Positions 9,966 through 19,254 are shown, counted from the stretch's first letter. The stretch is DNA of 64,000 nucleotides from Belliella calami (GCF_022549695.1 NZ_JAKZGS010000001.1:449815-513814); one strand, 5' to 3'. The notes: generated by a model from the letters alone, not told the origin. Numbers and translations: made by a program.

Positions 9966-11363
9966 TTAATTGAGTGTTGTATAATCTCCATTCTCGAACC
10001 GTATATTATTGCCCACTGAAATTTGATTGTTATTAAACTTGAGTTTTTGGGAAACCTTATCGGCATTGAATTGGTATTTGGTTTTGTTAGCCAGCTCTAT
10101 TCTGGAATTGGTCTCAGTGAATCTGCCAAAAGTTCCTTCTATAGATTCAATCATTGTAAATCTTTTGGTTGTTCTATTGAATCTTAATATCACAGCCCAT
10201 TTGAGTGTAGAGCCTCCACTGCTTAGCACAGCGTCTGCATCTACGATGACGTCGTTGTTATTTCGAAAAGTAACTTTTTTGATAGTCACCATTTCACCGC
10301 GCTTCAAGGGAATACTTCTTTTTGCGACCATGTTCCTCAACTCTTGAGGAGAGAGTGAACCCTGAAGTACACCACTCAAATTGTATATTTCGAGTTTATC
10401 TGCATTGACCGAACCAGATTGGTGAACTTTTGCCACCATTGCCGCATCAGGAGAGATGCTAAAGGAAATAGGCGCGGAAGCCGGGTAATTAGTGATTTTT
10501 CTAAATTGATTGCTTATAGCGTTTGGAGGATCTCCCGATACTTGAATGTATCCAAGTTCTCCCTTATTATCCAGTACCACGTAGGTTTTGCCTTGGACAT
10601 TTGAATTTGAATTGATTAATAAATCAGAATGTCTACTGCTTGATCGAGCAGCTTCTACAACTTGTACTTCAGAACCTCGTGGAATAGCGTTCCTATCTAA
10701 TACCCCAATAGAAGCATTCCCAGCCGGAATCAATTGAAACTGATGCAAAAAGTATTGATTCTGATTTGGGTACCTATCCTTTACTTCTATGACACCATTA
10801 TAGTCTCTGAAGCCCTGTTTTTTGACTTCCATCTCCCAGTCCCCTTTTGGCAAGAGAAAGTTGTAAGTACCATTTACTCCCTTTGTATGAAAGTGAGCTA
10901 TGCCATCTTTCTTGAATCTGACATCATAATTTTCATTTATAGCTTTCCAATCTTTGTCATGCGACCTTCCAGTCACTCGATAAAAACTCCGTAGGGCTGG
11001 CTTTGATTTGCTTGTTCTATTCCCTGACCAATTAGACCATGATGTCGGAGTATTAAATGTCCATTCTCCTGTGAATTTTTCGGGATTATTGGGATCAATT
11101 CTAAATTTGAAGACACCGTTTCTTCTACTGCTGTAGTTTTCAAATGTTCCTTCGATAAATCTATTTCCCGAGGCATCTAAACTGACTCCACCATAAAGTA
11201 CCCCAACATTGGAATAATCACCAAAAATCTGGTTTTCAACTTGGTGTAGTCTAAGCTCGCCAAAAGTGGAGTTCCACGTTCCTGTCCAATCTTGGGCGGA
11301 GACGTTGTTTGCCCCAAGAAGGAAGAGGCAAAATGAGAGTATTAATTTTATTTGATTTTTCAT
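9966..11363 (-). CDS. Secreted multi-domain protein with calycin-like N-terminus, function unknown
   Basis: 465 residues with signal peptide 1-23 (...GANNVSAQ). Residues 26-110 begin DWTGTWNSTFGELRLHQ and contain ...IFGDYSNVG...RFIEGTF...FTGEWTF, a repeated G-x-W/F strand pattern like small barrel domains. Residues about 130-215 (NENYDVRFKKDGIAHF, GTYNFLLPKGDWEMEVKKQG, GVIEVKD) resemble a carboxypeptidase-regulatory or transthyretin-like beta sandwich that often supports surface attachment in this phylum. The C-terminal third is beta-rich and unassigned. It is probably the first gene of a leftward pair with 8716-9942. Confidence 0.65.
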   Translation of the reverse strand: MKNQIKLILSFCLFLLGANNVSAQDWTGTWNSTFGELRLHQVENQIFGDYSNVGVLYGGVSLDASGNRFIEGTFENYSSRRNGVFKFRIDPNNPEKFTGEWTFNTPTSWSNWSGNRTSKSKPALRSFYRVTGRSHDKDWKAINENYDVRFKKDGIAHFHTKGVNGTYNFLLPKGDWEMEVKKQGFRDYNGVIEVKDRYPNQNQYFLHQFQLIPAGNASIGVLDRNAIPRGSEVQVVEAARSSSRHSDLLINSNSNVQGKTYVVLDNKGELGYIQVSGDPPNAISNQFRKITNYPASAPISFSISPDAAMVAKVHQSGSVNADKLEIYNLSGVLQGSLSPQELRNMVAKRSIPLKRGEMVTIKKVTFRNNNDVIVDADAVLSSGGSTLKWAVILRFNRTTKRFTMIESIEGTFGRFTETNSRIELANKTKYQFNADKVSQKLKFNNNQISVGNNIRFENGDYTTLN

Positions 11364-11477
11364 TATTTGATGGTTTTAATTAGGCATGGCTGTCGTAGGT
11401 AATCGACAAAAAATATCGATACATGATGTTTCTGTTTGAAAGTGTTTAATGGTGAAGAAAAGAGATTATTGGGGATT

Positions 11478-12059
11478 TCAATTATCAAATGATTGGTAAG
11501 AAGTAGCGATGATGTTACCTGAGAATGGAAGCCAGCTTTCGGGATCATCTACTTCTTCAGCGTTTCCCATTTTCCCTTCAAACTCAAATTCAAAGGTTGA
11601 ATCTGTCCAATTGAGTACTTTCAATTTCCCTTCCATGATATGGTATGGCCAGTGGCGTTCATACTTTAACTGACCAGGTTCTCTGTCTGCCTCTAAGCGT
11701 GCAAAAGCAACAAAGAATACATCCTGGGTTTCCGAAAATCCATGAAATAATCCAGGAGAGTTGAAGTCCAGTTCTGTTGGTCTTCGGCTGAGTATGTCTT
11801 TGCCAGCAAAAGTAATGGTGACATTCTGCCCTTGATCGTCTATGACGGTAAATAGGAGCTGATTTGGATATCTGGAAAGAGTGGCAGTCATTGGAATACT
11901 GCCATCAAATATTGTCTGACCATCAATTTTTAGAAAAGCAGTATTTTTCAATTTGGAACTAACACCTTCCTCATTTTTCGATTGGGACACTGCTTTGTTT
12001 GTACAATTGATACTGATCAAAATAAGGAAGGTCAACAGTGAAATAGAATAAATTTTCAT
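11478..12059 (-). CDS. Lipoprotein of unknown function
   Basis: 193 residues. A type II signal peptide MKIYSISLLTFLILISINC puts the lipidated cysteine at residue 19, followed by a Ser/Asn/Glu linker. The mature domain starts LKIDGQTIFDGSIPMTATLS and contains a predicted beta sandwich with TITFAGKDILSRRP and FEFEFEGKMG. This resembles small Bacteroidota lipoproteins of unknown role in which an IDG...F.G opening is common. It is encoded 11 bases after the stop of the DUF4412 gene and is therefore very likely co-transcribed with it. Confidence 0.7.
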   Translation of the reverse strand: MKIYSISLLTFLILISINCTNKAVSQSKNEEGVSSKLKNTAFLKIDGQTIFDGSIPMTATLSRYPNQLLFTVIDDQGQNVTITFAGKDILSRRPTELDFNSPGLFHGFSETQDVFFVAFARLEADREPGQLKYERHWPYHIMEGKLKVLNWTDSTFEFEFEGKMGNAEEVDDPESWLPFSGNIIATSYQSFDN

Positions 12060-12070
12060 ATCAGTGAATT

Positions 12071-12898
12071 CTAAAAGGCCATACCATTTTTGAAATCTCC
12101 CATCTTGATCACTTCATTGATGGCGCCAAGCTGGAGAACTTCTAAATTTGAAACAGTTTTGCTATTCTTGTCATAAGCCTGCATTTCCAACATAAAGCCT
12201 TGCAAATTATCTGGCAAAGATTTTTGATTTTTACCGTATGAATTGATAGACTTTGCCATAGCAGATTGATCAAAAGGGACTTCTGGTGCCATCCAAAATT
12301 CACCTTTCATTTGATCATCTTCCATGGTGTATTTGGTCGCTTTGTAACCTAGGATTGTCTTTGTTTCGTTGGTTTTGATCATCTCAGGAATACTATTTTC
12401 ATTCTCCTCCTCTATGTTTTGGCCAATACTTCCCATCAGTTTGGTAGACATTGCTGTATAACTTTTCCCTTTTGGGTCGATGGTCACCATCACATCGCTG
12501 CCAATGTCGTAGATGATCAACATTCCACTGTTTTCCATGCCAAAATATCCTTCCTGGGTATTGTACTTCCATACTTGAGTCATAGATTTACCTTTTTCCA
12601 TGGACATTTTCATGGTGACCTGAAAGTCAAAGCTGTATTGAGCAGGTGCCTTGTAATCTTTGCTTCCTCCCAACAATGCTGAAATATCCATTCCTCCTTC
12701 TTGGGAAAATATTTCTTCAAACGCACTTTTCTCTCCATTTTTCCCCTTGTTTTTCTTTACAGACTCGGTAGATTCATTGACTGCTTTTTGACCCAATTTA
12801 TCGGTCAACTTTTTCATGATTTGACTTTCTCCATTGCCTACCAATAAAAAAAGGCAGCAGGCTGTCAAAATAATCTTATTCTTGATTGGATTTTTCAT
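12071..12898 (-). CDS. DUF4412-type secreted protein
   Basis: 275 residues with a signal peptide (about 1-25, ...LLVGNGESQ). Residues about 85-250 form the DUF4412-like beta domain: YSFDFQVTMKMSM, YFGMENSGMLIIYDIGSDVM, SYTAMSTKLMG, KTILGYKATKYTM and MKGEFWMAPEVPFD. This set of strands is also seen in lipoprotein-carrier-like (LolA/LppX-related) folds and points to a periplasmic hydrophobic-ligand or envelope role, but no activity is proven. It has its own upstream region; a GTAAACAT word at 12948-12955 also occurs in the inverted repeat before the sigma gene. Confidence 0.75.
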   Translation of the reverse strand: MKNPIKNKIILTACCLFLLVGNGESQIMKKLTDKLGQKAVNESTESVKKNKGKNGEKSAFEEIFSQEGGMDISALLGGSKDYKAPAQYSFDFQVTMKMSMEKGKSMTQVWKYNTQEGYFGMENSGMLIIYDIGSDVMVTIDPKGKSYTAMSTKLMGSIGQNIEEENENSIPEMIKTNETKTILGYKATKYTMEDDQMKGEFWMAPEVPFDQSAMAKSINSYGKNQKSLPDNLQGFMLEMQAYDKNSKTVSNLEVLQLGAINEVIKMGDFKNGMAF

Positions 12899-13013
12899 CT
12901 TAAAGTTTTTTTGGTTGTTGTATCTTAGTGTCTAAAACTTATAATGGGTAAACATTCATTTTATCCATACTTTTTAGACTAGAGGTTTTCTTGCAATTCT
13001 GATAGAAATTCGA

Positions 13014-13051
13014 AAAGGCTATTGGTCAAATTACTTAGACCAATAGCCTTT
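13014..13051 (-). terminator. Strong hairpin, probable transcription terminator
   Basis: A perfect 14-bp inverted repeat (left arm 13014-13027, right arm 13038-13051) encloses a 10-base loop, 8 bases past the stop of the leftward lipoprotein gene. Read leftward the stem is followed by TTTTCG, a short U tract. It is therefore well placed to end the transcript of 14072-13060. It is the longest perfect hairpin I found in the window. Confidence 0.75.
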
Positions 13052-13059
13052 ACAAGTGT

Positions 13060-13572
13060 TTATTCAAATGAAACCTGTCCAGTTACTGGCGTACGATCAC
13101 CATCAGGATCAAGTGCCTTGACGAATTGACCGGAAAAAGAAAAATCACCTGTCAAGAAGCCTGTAGAGGCGCTAAGAGCTGTAGCTTTGATATTTGTAGC
13201 AGATACTGTTCCTTGGATACTCAAAAATCTTCCCTCAGGATTTTCTCCCAATGTATCTATGATCACAAAACTCCCAAACTCTTCATCTTCTCCCCTAATT
13301 GGCAATGCCTGATTTCCATTCATCATTACTAACATGACCACAGATAAATCACCATCCATAAAAGATAAACTGATAGTTCGGATAAGGCCAGATCCCAAAT
13401 CTGCATCTACGTAGGAAGCAGAAATTTCTCCATCAGGAATAACTCCTTCATATTTGTCAGTTGGAAAATTCACTTCATAAGTATTGGGCTTATCCAATGT
13501 AGGAGCATCAGAACATGCCCCAAAGGATATGAATAGACCAAAAATTAGCGATAGGTAGATTAACTTTCTCAT
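13060..13572 (-). CDS. Lipoprotein of unknown function
   Basis: 170 residues from the ATG at 13572; a GTG three bases earlier is also in frame. The signal peptide MRKLIYLSLIFGLFISFGAC gives a lipidated Cys, then an acidic linker and NTYEVNFPTDKYEGVIPDG. The rest is beta-rich and ends in ...TGQVSFE, a domain I cannot name. The start ATG shares one base with the TGA of the upstream barrel gene (TGATG), so translation is coupled, and the pair probably forms a two-gene operon ending at the hairpin 13014-13051. Confidence 0.7.
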   Translation of the reverse strand: MRKLIYLSLIFGLFISFGACSDAPTLDKPNTYEVNFPTDKYEGVIPDGEISASYVDADLGSGLIRTISLSFMDGDLSVVMLVMMNGNQALPIRGEDEEFGSFVIIDTLGENPEGRFLSIQGTVSATNIKATALSASTGFLTGDFSFSGQFVKALDPDGDRTPVTGQVSFE

Positions 13573-14072
13573 CACAAATTGAATTTGATTCCAGCCCCAA
13601 TTACCAATCTGTCAAAATCACCAAGAATGTACTTGATTTCGGCAAAAGGAAGAAAACTCATACCTATATCAAAATTGGAACCTGCACCCAAATTGAGTCC
13701 AATTCTCCCAACAGAATTTGAGAAATTACCCAGTCCAGGAATATCAGACTTGACCCTGATGTTGGTATAATTTAGACCACCGATTCCGTAAAAGACCAAA
13801 TTGTCATCCTCAATGAAAATATAATTCAGATTGCCATTCAATTCCCAAGCTGATTGTTTGACAAACCCCTGATCTTTTGGAAAATAAAATGAGAAACTTG
13901 GAGAAATAACCATCTTTGGCGCTACCGGAAGTTCGCCAATCACCCCTAATCCTAAGGCTTCTAAATTGGAGCCATAAATAATCTGGCCTCCCACCCGCTT
14001 GGTATCCTGGGCGCTCAGTGTATTTACAAATGAAAATAAAGTAATTGCTAACAGAAGAATGTTCTTTTTCAT
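13572..14072 (-). CDS. Small outer-membrane beta-barrel protein
   Basis: 166 residues. The signal peptide is 1-21 (...NTLSAQ). The mature chain has eight-strand-like repeats (RVGGQIIYGSNLEALGLG, MVISPSFSFYFP, LNGNLNYIFIEDDNLVFYGI, GRIGLNLGAGSNFDIG) and ends KFNL with an aromatic/Leu terminus. It resembles OmpW/OmpX-type or porin-family barrels of about 150 residues. No specificity can be read. Its stop is fused to the start of the lipoprotein gene, suggesting the two products meet at the outer membrane. Confidence 0.75.
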   Translation of the reverse strand: MKKNILLLAITLFSFVNTLSAQDTKRVGGQIIYGSNLEALGLGVIGELPVAPKMVISPSFSFYFPKDQGFVKQSAWELNGNLNYIFIEDDNLVFYGIGGLNYTNIRVKSDIPGLGNFSNSVGRIGLNLGAGSNFDIGMSFLPFAEIKYILGDFDRLVIGAGIKFNL

Positions 14073-14087
14073 GATTCAATTGGTTTC

Positions 14088-14591
14088 TTATTTTACTACA
14101 AATGAAAAAATACCAGGTCTGATTTGTCCTTTGGAATCCAAAGGTTTGGCTATAAGTTTAACTTGATAGCTTCCTGAAGGAAGTTTTCCGGGAGTCTCTT
14201 TAATAGAAGATTTGGTCATTTCATTGAACCCAAGCAAAGAGATGAAATCAAATCCTTCCGTACCAATGATCATATCTCCAGGGATATATGGAATAGGATT
14301 TCTGCTTGCTTTTCCTAGTAGTTTTCCATTGAAGTAGACCTCAGTTATAAAATCAAAAAAGATGATCTCTCTTCCTTCTTTGCTTTTGATATTGTCTCCC
14401 TGAAATGAAAAATGAATCGGGTACTTTTCTTTTCTAAAATCGACAAAAAGATCAATGAGATTATCTGATTTCATTTCGATTTTTGTTTCAGCTGATTTGC
14501 CTATTGTGATAGCGCCTTTCACAGTCTGCGCCTCTGCTGCAATGCCAAATAGCAACATGGCTATTACAATTGCAAATTGTGTCTTTTTCAT
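14088..14591 (-). CDS. Secreted protein of unknown function
   Basis: 167 residues with signal peptide 1-21 (...GIAAEAQ). The mature part is a short predicted beta domain (VKGAITIGKSAETKIEMKSD, PIHFSFQGDNIKSKEGREII, GSYQVKLIAKPLDS) ending in GIFSFVVK, reminiscent of small adhesin-like or chaperone-like sandwiches. No family recognised. It lies 15 bases before the next leftward gene, so it is probably the first gene of the unit 14591-13060, transcribed from the divergent region that also drives the sigma factor gene. Confidence 0.7.
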   Translation of the reverse strand: MKKTQFAIVIAMLLFGIAAEAQTVKGAITIGKSAETKIEMKSDNLIDLFVDFRKEKYPIHFSFQGDNIKSKEGREIIFFDFITEVYFNGKLLGKASRNPIPYIPGDMIIGTEGFDFISLLGFNEMTKSSIKETPGKLPSGSYQVKLIAKPLDSKGQIRPGIFSFVVK

Positions 14592-14706
14592 AAAATTGTG
14601 TTTTTGTAGAAGTATTTGATTGATTTCATAAAATAATTGAGATGATTTTTGAACGAATCCGAGAATATCTCAAGATATTTTTAGCTTAGTCGATTTATAT
14701 TTCGTC

Positions 14707-14746
14707 AAGTAAACATTTCGTAAAACATTTATTATTATGTTTACTT
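14707..14746. promoter_or_regulatory. Perfect 10-bp inverted repeat in a divergent intergenic region
   Basis: AAGTAAACAT (14707-14716) and its exact reverse complement ATGTTTACTT (14737-14746) are separated by 20 bases. The site lies 24 bases before the ECF sigma ATG and about 115 bases before the leftward gene at 14591. About 20-bp spacing between dyad arms fits either a two-site operator or a hairpin in the sigma mRNA leader. I infer control of one or both divergent units; nothing here proves it. Confidence 0.5.
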
Positions 14747-14770
14747 ATCTGCCACTTTTAAGACTAAGAA

Positions 14771-15328
14771 ATGATGGATAACAATTTATTGGATCGGCTG
14801 TCTTTGGGAGACAAAACCGCTCTTGAAGAAATCTACAGGAAATACAGGGCACCATTTATCCAATTCGCATTGAAATACCATTCTGATAGGAATCAGATCT
14901 GCGATATCTATCAGGATGTGATCATTGCATTGTATGAAAAGTCTATAAAACAGAAACTCCATCTATCAAGTGGTAGCCTTAAAACCTACTTGTTTAGCAT
15001 GGGCAAATTCATGCTTTTCACTCGGCTGAAGAAAAATGCAACGACCGACTTTATAGACAGTAATGACCACAATATTTTTGACGGATTGGTGGAGAGTTTT
15101 GAATTCATAGCTGAAAAAGACCCACAGGTGGTTCTCCTAGAATCTGCGATAGAATCTTTGGGTAGAAAGTGTCAAGAATTGCTTCGACTCTTTTATTATG
15201 AAGAAAAAAAGCTAGCCGAAATCCAAGAAATACTGGAATACAATCACACTGATGTGGTGAAAAGCCAAAAATCCAGATGTTTAAAATCCCTGAGGGAGTC
15301 CATAGAACTAAAGCATAACAACAGATGA
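14771..15328 (+). CDS. RNA polymerase sigma factor, ECF (sigma-70 family)
   Basis: 185 residues. The sigma-2 region is about 22-90 (LEEIYRKYRAPFIQFALKYH, ICDIYQDVIIALYEK). The sigma-4 region is about 120-175 (LESAIESLGRKCQELLRLFY, then KKLAEIQEILEYNHTDVVKS with a helix-turn-helix ending KSRCLKSLR). This is the normal ECF length and order. Two ATGs lie in tandem at 14771 and 14774. The stop overlaps the next ATG by four bases (ATGA), coupling it to the membrane-bound protein that follows. The set sigma, one-pass membrane protein, TPR-CHAT protein suggests a signal-responsive unit. Confidence 0.9.
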   Translation: MMDNNLLDRLSLGDKTALEEIYRKYRAPFIQFALKYHSDRNQICDIYQDVIIALYEKSIKQKLHLSSGSLKTYLFSMGKFMLFTRLKKNATTDFIDSNDHNIFDGLVESFEFIAEKDPQVVLLESAIESLGRKCQELLRLFYYEEKKLAEIQEILEYNHTDVVKSQKSRCLKSLRESIELKHNNR

Positions 15329-16095
15329 GTACTCAAGCAGAACTTATAGATAAATATTTTGAAGGCATTCTTTCCGAATTGGAAAGGAAGACCTTTGATG
15401 AATTGATGGCATCAGATCCGGATTTTAGGGAATCTGTCGATTTCCAGATGAAGACAAAACAGGCTTTTCAAAACCACGAAAGGAAATCCCTGAAAGGTTT
15501 ATTGAGCCAGATTGAGGATGAAATAATCCAATCCGAAAATGAAATTAAAAAACCAGTAGCTAAATCAAGAAAACTTTGGCCATTTATGGCAGCTGCGGTT
15601 TTGGTTTCGGTAATGGCCATAAGCTACTTTGTCAAGAAAAACTCAATGTCTGAAGAGAGTGAATTTACTCATGACTTCCATGCCTATTATGAAGCATATC
15701 CAAATGTAGTCAAACCGATCACCAGAGGTGAGGTAGTGAATCCCGAAGAGTTGGAAAAAGCTGCATTTATAGCTTACGAAAGTCGGGATTTCAAACTCGC
15801 CGACAGTCTTTTCTCCACTTTGATAGATCAACACAAAGAATATCTACTGTTCTATAAGGGGATAACAAAAATAGAGTTGGAGCAATATGACAGTGCGGAG
15901 ATATATTTCGGAAATTACATTTATTCTGATGGCATGCAGTTTAGGGATCAGGCAAAATGGTATATGGCGCTTAACTTTTTGGTCAAAGGAGATACGCTTA
16001 GAGGGAAGGAAGAATTAGTCAAACTCAAGAATGGCAGCGGGTATAAAATGGAAGAGGTGGAAAGGCTGTTGGAGAGTTTGAAGGACAAACATTGA
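15325..16095 (+). CDS. Single-pass membrane protein with anti-sigma-like N-terminus and TPR-like C-terminus
   Basis: 256 residues. Residues 1-75 (QAELIDKYFEGILSELERKT, MASDPDFRESVDFQMKTKQA) match the short cytoplasmic segment of Bacteroidota anti-sigma/TPR proteins, which begin I-x-(K/R)Y-x-x-G-x-L. A single membrane helix is at about 85-103 (FMAAAVLVSVMAISYFV), and the C-terminal part (about 135-256) contains TPR-like helical pairs (EELEKAAFIAYESRDFKLAD). It lacks the FecR domain of TonB-linked anti-sigmas. By position it should hold the preceding sigma factor at the membrane; this is inferred from gene order. Confidence 0.75.
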   Translation: MSTQAELIDKYFEGILSELERKTFDELMASDPDFRESVDFQMKTKQAFQNHERKSLKGLLSQIEDEIIQSENEIKKPVAKSRKLWPFMAAAVLVSVMAISYFVKKNSMSEESEFTHDFHAYYEAYPNVVKPITRGEVVNPEELEKAAFIAYESRDFKLADSLFSTLIDQHKEYLLFYKGITKIELEQYDSAEIYFGNYIYSDGMQFRDQAKWYMALNFLVKGDTLRGKEELVKLKNGSGYKMEEVERLLESLKDKH

Positions 16096-16185
16096 TGTGA
16101 TTTTATGGCAATAGTACCTCCAGTCAAAATTGAATAAATGTAAAGAAAAGTTACAAAAAAATGTTTGCTTATCAACCTCACGAAC

Positions 16186-19100
16186 ATGAATAGATCAATT
16201 TTCAGATTTCTGTTTTCAACCATCTTGATTTTTTTCTTTTTTGAATTATATTCTCAAGAGAAACAAACTAACGACTCTTTGTACAACCTTAATAGATCAA
16301 AATTAGATACATTAAAATCTTTAAGTAAGGATAATACTGATTTTGGTGCAAGGGAAAGAAAATCATTAAAAGAATTGGGCTATTTTTTTAGCGCAACAGA
16401 AAACTTTGATCAGTATCTTGAGTGTCTTTCATTGATTTCATACTCTTTTGATCGGGATTCTAAATCCGATAGTTCACTTTTTTATTTAAAAAAAGGTTTT
16501 GATGAAGTTATTCATTTAAAAAAATCTTCCAACGTGAAAATCATTAACATTTTTTACAATCGATATGCTGCTTTATTGAATGATTCAGGAAAATACAAAC
16601 AAAGTAGAGATGTATATCTGGAACAGCTGGACCATTTGCGTAAAAATGACACCACTGAACTCGCAAGGGCATACAACAACTTTGCGGTGCTACTCAACAA
16701 TCTAAAAGAGAATGAGCAATCACTTAGATATTATGATAGTTGCATTGCGCTATTGAAAGACTGGGGATTGGATACTTCGAGCCAGTTAGCTAAAGTAACC
16801 TACCTCAACCGCGCGATGCCACAAATGAACATGGGGCATTTCCAAGAAGCATTGGAAAGTATCGGGAAATGTGAAATTACTTTGGCCAATCTTAACATGC
16901 AGGACAATCCAGGTGAAATCATTCTTACATCATTGTATTATGCATATGTATATAGTTACAAAAATGAGTTCCCAGAAGATCTTGAAAATGCTCTCTATTA
17001 TGCAAATAAAGGATATAAAATGCTCTATTCAATCAATAAAGACCATTTTTATATGACATATTTCTACCTTGTCTTGGCAGATATAGAGGAAAAAAAAGGG
17101 AATCTAGCACAAAGCTTAGCTTACAATAAAAAAGCTGTAGCGTTAAAAACAAAGCTGCATGGTTCTTCAAATGATGACATGCCATCAATGCTGACTAATT
17201 TGGGAAGAGTAAGTTCGAATATTGGACAAAAAGATTCTGCTTCATACTATTTTGCAACAATCCATCAAATCTACCAGAAACCTGGACAAATCAAGACTTA
17301 TGATTTTATTGAATATCTATTTGAACATTCTGAGTTTCATTTGAAAAACAAAGAATCCAGTTTGGCCAAAACAAAATTACTTCAAGCATTAAAAAACTAT
17401 ATTCCTTCTTATTCATGGGAAGAAGGCATTGCAGGTAATCCTTCTTTAGAATTTATACCTGAAAGTTATCAATCAGCTTTCTTTTTTATCAAAAAAGGAG
17501 AAATCACCAAAAAAATTGCTGAGCAAACAAACGACACCGAATTGCTCAATTCTGCTTTAGATTCATATATTATTGGAATAATTTTGTTGAATAAAAGTAA
17601 AAATGCAATTTTTAACCTAAGATCAAAATCACAGTATGGCCAACAAAAAAGTATCTACTTCAATGATGCCATCGAATTAGCTATGACTTTGTACCAAAAA
17701 ACAAATGAAAAATCTTACGCAGAGAAAATATTTTTATTGACTGATTTGAACAAATCTTCAAATTTAAAACACAGCCTGAATCAACGATCAAACAATTCAA
17801 CCAAAAACATTCCAATTGCGCTTCAAGTTCAAGAGCTCGAATTAAAAACAGAAATCAACTTTCTAGAACAAAAGCTATATAGAGATAGCTTTACAAAGGC
17901 TGTAAAACCATCAACGAATGATTCCACGCTTCAAATGATCGTAAAAAAGAAAGAAGAAATGAACAATCTGCTTTCAGTCTACAAAAAAAATCACCCTAAT
18001 TATTACAATTTTCAATATGGAGACATCGACTTTTCGAGTAAAAATCTTTTTTCAAAAAGCCTTATTAATTCCTTAAGAGCAACCAATAAACTCATCATCC
18101 AATTTCATGAATATGAAGATGGGATATTGTTATCTTATTTAAAAGGCAAAAAAGAAGGGGTTTATCAAATTGATAAAAACAGTTCTTTGAAGCATCACTT
18201 AAACGTAATTATAGATTACTCTAGAAACCTTACGGCAAAAGAATATCAAGCTTCCGCTCACTACCTTTATCAAAAATTAATCAAACCAGTTTTGGAAAGT
18301 GTCCCTTCAGAGGGTATAATTATTATCCCTGATGGAAGACTCAATCACCTCAATTTTGAAGTCCTCATTACTGAGCTAATCGAAAAAGACCATGATTTTA
18401 AAAACCTTAATTATCTTATAAAAAAACATACTGTAACTTACCAATATGCCAGTTCTTTGATCAAATCCGATAAACCGGCACTAGACAGAAAAAAAATAGG
18501 ATTCATGGGTTTTGCACCTTATCAGCAAAATGAAAAACCAACCTACCTAACCTTGGCCGAAAGAAGTGGAGATATGACTTTGGCTTCATTTTCCCCACTT
18601 CCATTCAGTGATTTGGAAGTAGAGAATATCAGTAAGAAGTTTTCTGGAAAAGGATTTTATGGAAATGATGCCAAAGAAAGTCACTTAAAAAAAGAAGGTT
18701 TAAACACCAATATTCTACATTTTGCAACTCATAGTCATATTGATGAAAGAAACCCTATTTTCTCAAGCTTGCTATTATCTCCTGACGACAATGAAGATGG
18801 TATACTCTATAATCACGAACTTTTTGAAATGAATTTTAATGCAGACCTAGTTACATTATCAGCTTGTAATTCAGGAAATGGCGAACTTCAACAGGGTGAA
18901 GGTGTCATCAGCTTGGCGAGGGGTTTTATGTATGCCAATGTCCCAAATGTCCTTATGAGCCTTTGGGCAGTATCTGATCAATCTACCAGCAAACTGATGT
19001 CTCTGTTTTATGATAAAGTTTACGAAGGTGAAAGCTACAGTGAGGCAATTAGAAACGCAAAATTGGATTATTTAAGCCAAGCTGATGAAAACACAGCCCA

Positions 19101-19254
19101 CCCTTATTATTGGGCAGGCTTTGTTTTCCTTGGAGAAGTAGAAAGTAACGAACCAAATTACCTTTATTATTTCCTTTTCGGTATTGCATCTTTGATAGCT
19201 CTCTATTTTCTCTACAATAAATTTATCTTACTCTTTCCAAAACCAAATGACTGA
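16186..19254 (+). CDS. TPR and CHAT-domain protease-like protein, membrane anchored
   Basis: 1022 residues from the ATG at 16186; an in-frame TTG at 16165 only adds residues before the signal peptide MNRSIFRFLFSTILIFFFFE. Residues about 35-420 are tetratricopeptide-like repeats. A linker helical region follows, and the CHAT domain occupies about 690-985, with ILHFATHSHIDERNPIF (His849) and VTLSACNSGNG (Cys894) as the expected caspase-like His/Cys dyad, then GEGVISLARGF and VLMSLWAVSD. A last membrane helix sits at about 993-1015, with a short tail. CHAT proteins are caspase-family proteases (separase/TPR-CHAT). This one should be periplasmic with its tail in the membrane. Its 3' end overlaps the convergent next gene by 32 bases. 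Confidence 0.85.
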   Translation: MNRSIFRFLFSTILIFFFFELYSQEKQTNDSLYNLNRSKLDTLKSLSKDNTDFGARERKSLKELGYFFSATENFDQYLECLSLISYSFDRDSKSDSSLFYLKKGFDEVIHLKKSSNVKIINIFYNRYAALLNDSGKYKQSRDVYLEQLDHLRKNDTTELARAYNNFAVLLNNLKENEQSLRYYDSCIALLKDWGLDTSSQLAKVTYLNRAMPQMNMGHFQEALESIGKCEITLANLNMQDNPGEIILTSLYYAYVYSYKNEFPEDLENALYYANKGYKMLYSINKDHFYMTYFYLVLADIEEKKGNLAQSLAYNKKAVALKTKLHGSSNDDMPSMLTNLGRVSSNIGQKDSASYYFATIHQIYQKPGQIKTYDFIEYLFEHSEFHLKNKESSLAKTKLLQALKNYIPSYSWEEGIAGNPSLEFIPESYQSAFFFIKKGEITKKIAEQTNDTELLNSALDSYIIGIILLNKSKNAIFNLRSKSQYGQQKSIYFNDAIELAMTLYQKTNEKSYAEKIFLLTDLNKSSNLKHSLNQRSNNSTKNIPIALQVQELELKTEINFLEQKLYRDSFTKAVKPSTNDSTLQMIVKKKEEMNNLLSVYKKNHPNYYNFQYGDIDFSSKNLFSKSLINSLRATNKLIIQFHEYEDGILLSYLKGKKEGVYQIDKNSSLKHHLNVIIDYSRNLTAKEYQASAHYLYQKLIKPVLESVPSEGIIIIPDGRLNHLNFEVLITELIEKDHDFKNLNYLIKKHTVTYQYASSLIKSDKPALDRKKIGFMGFAPYQQNEKPTYLTLAERSGDMTLASFSPLPFSDLEVENISKKFSGKGFYGNDAKESHLKKEGLNTNILHFATHSHIDERNPIFSSLLLSPDDNEDGILYNHELFEMNFNADLVTLSACNSGNGELQQGEGVISLARGFMYANVPNVLMSLWAVSDQSTSKLMSLFYDKVYEGESYSEAIRNAKLDYLSQADENTAHPYYWAGFVFLGEVESNEPNYLYYFLFGIASLIALYFLYNKFILLFPKPND

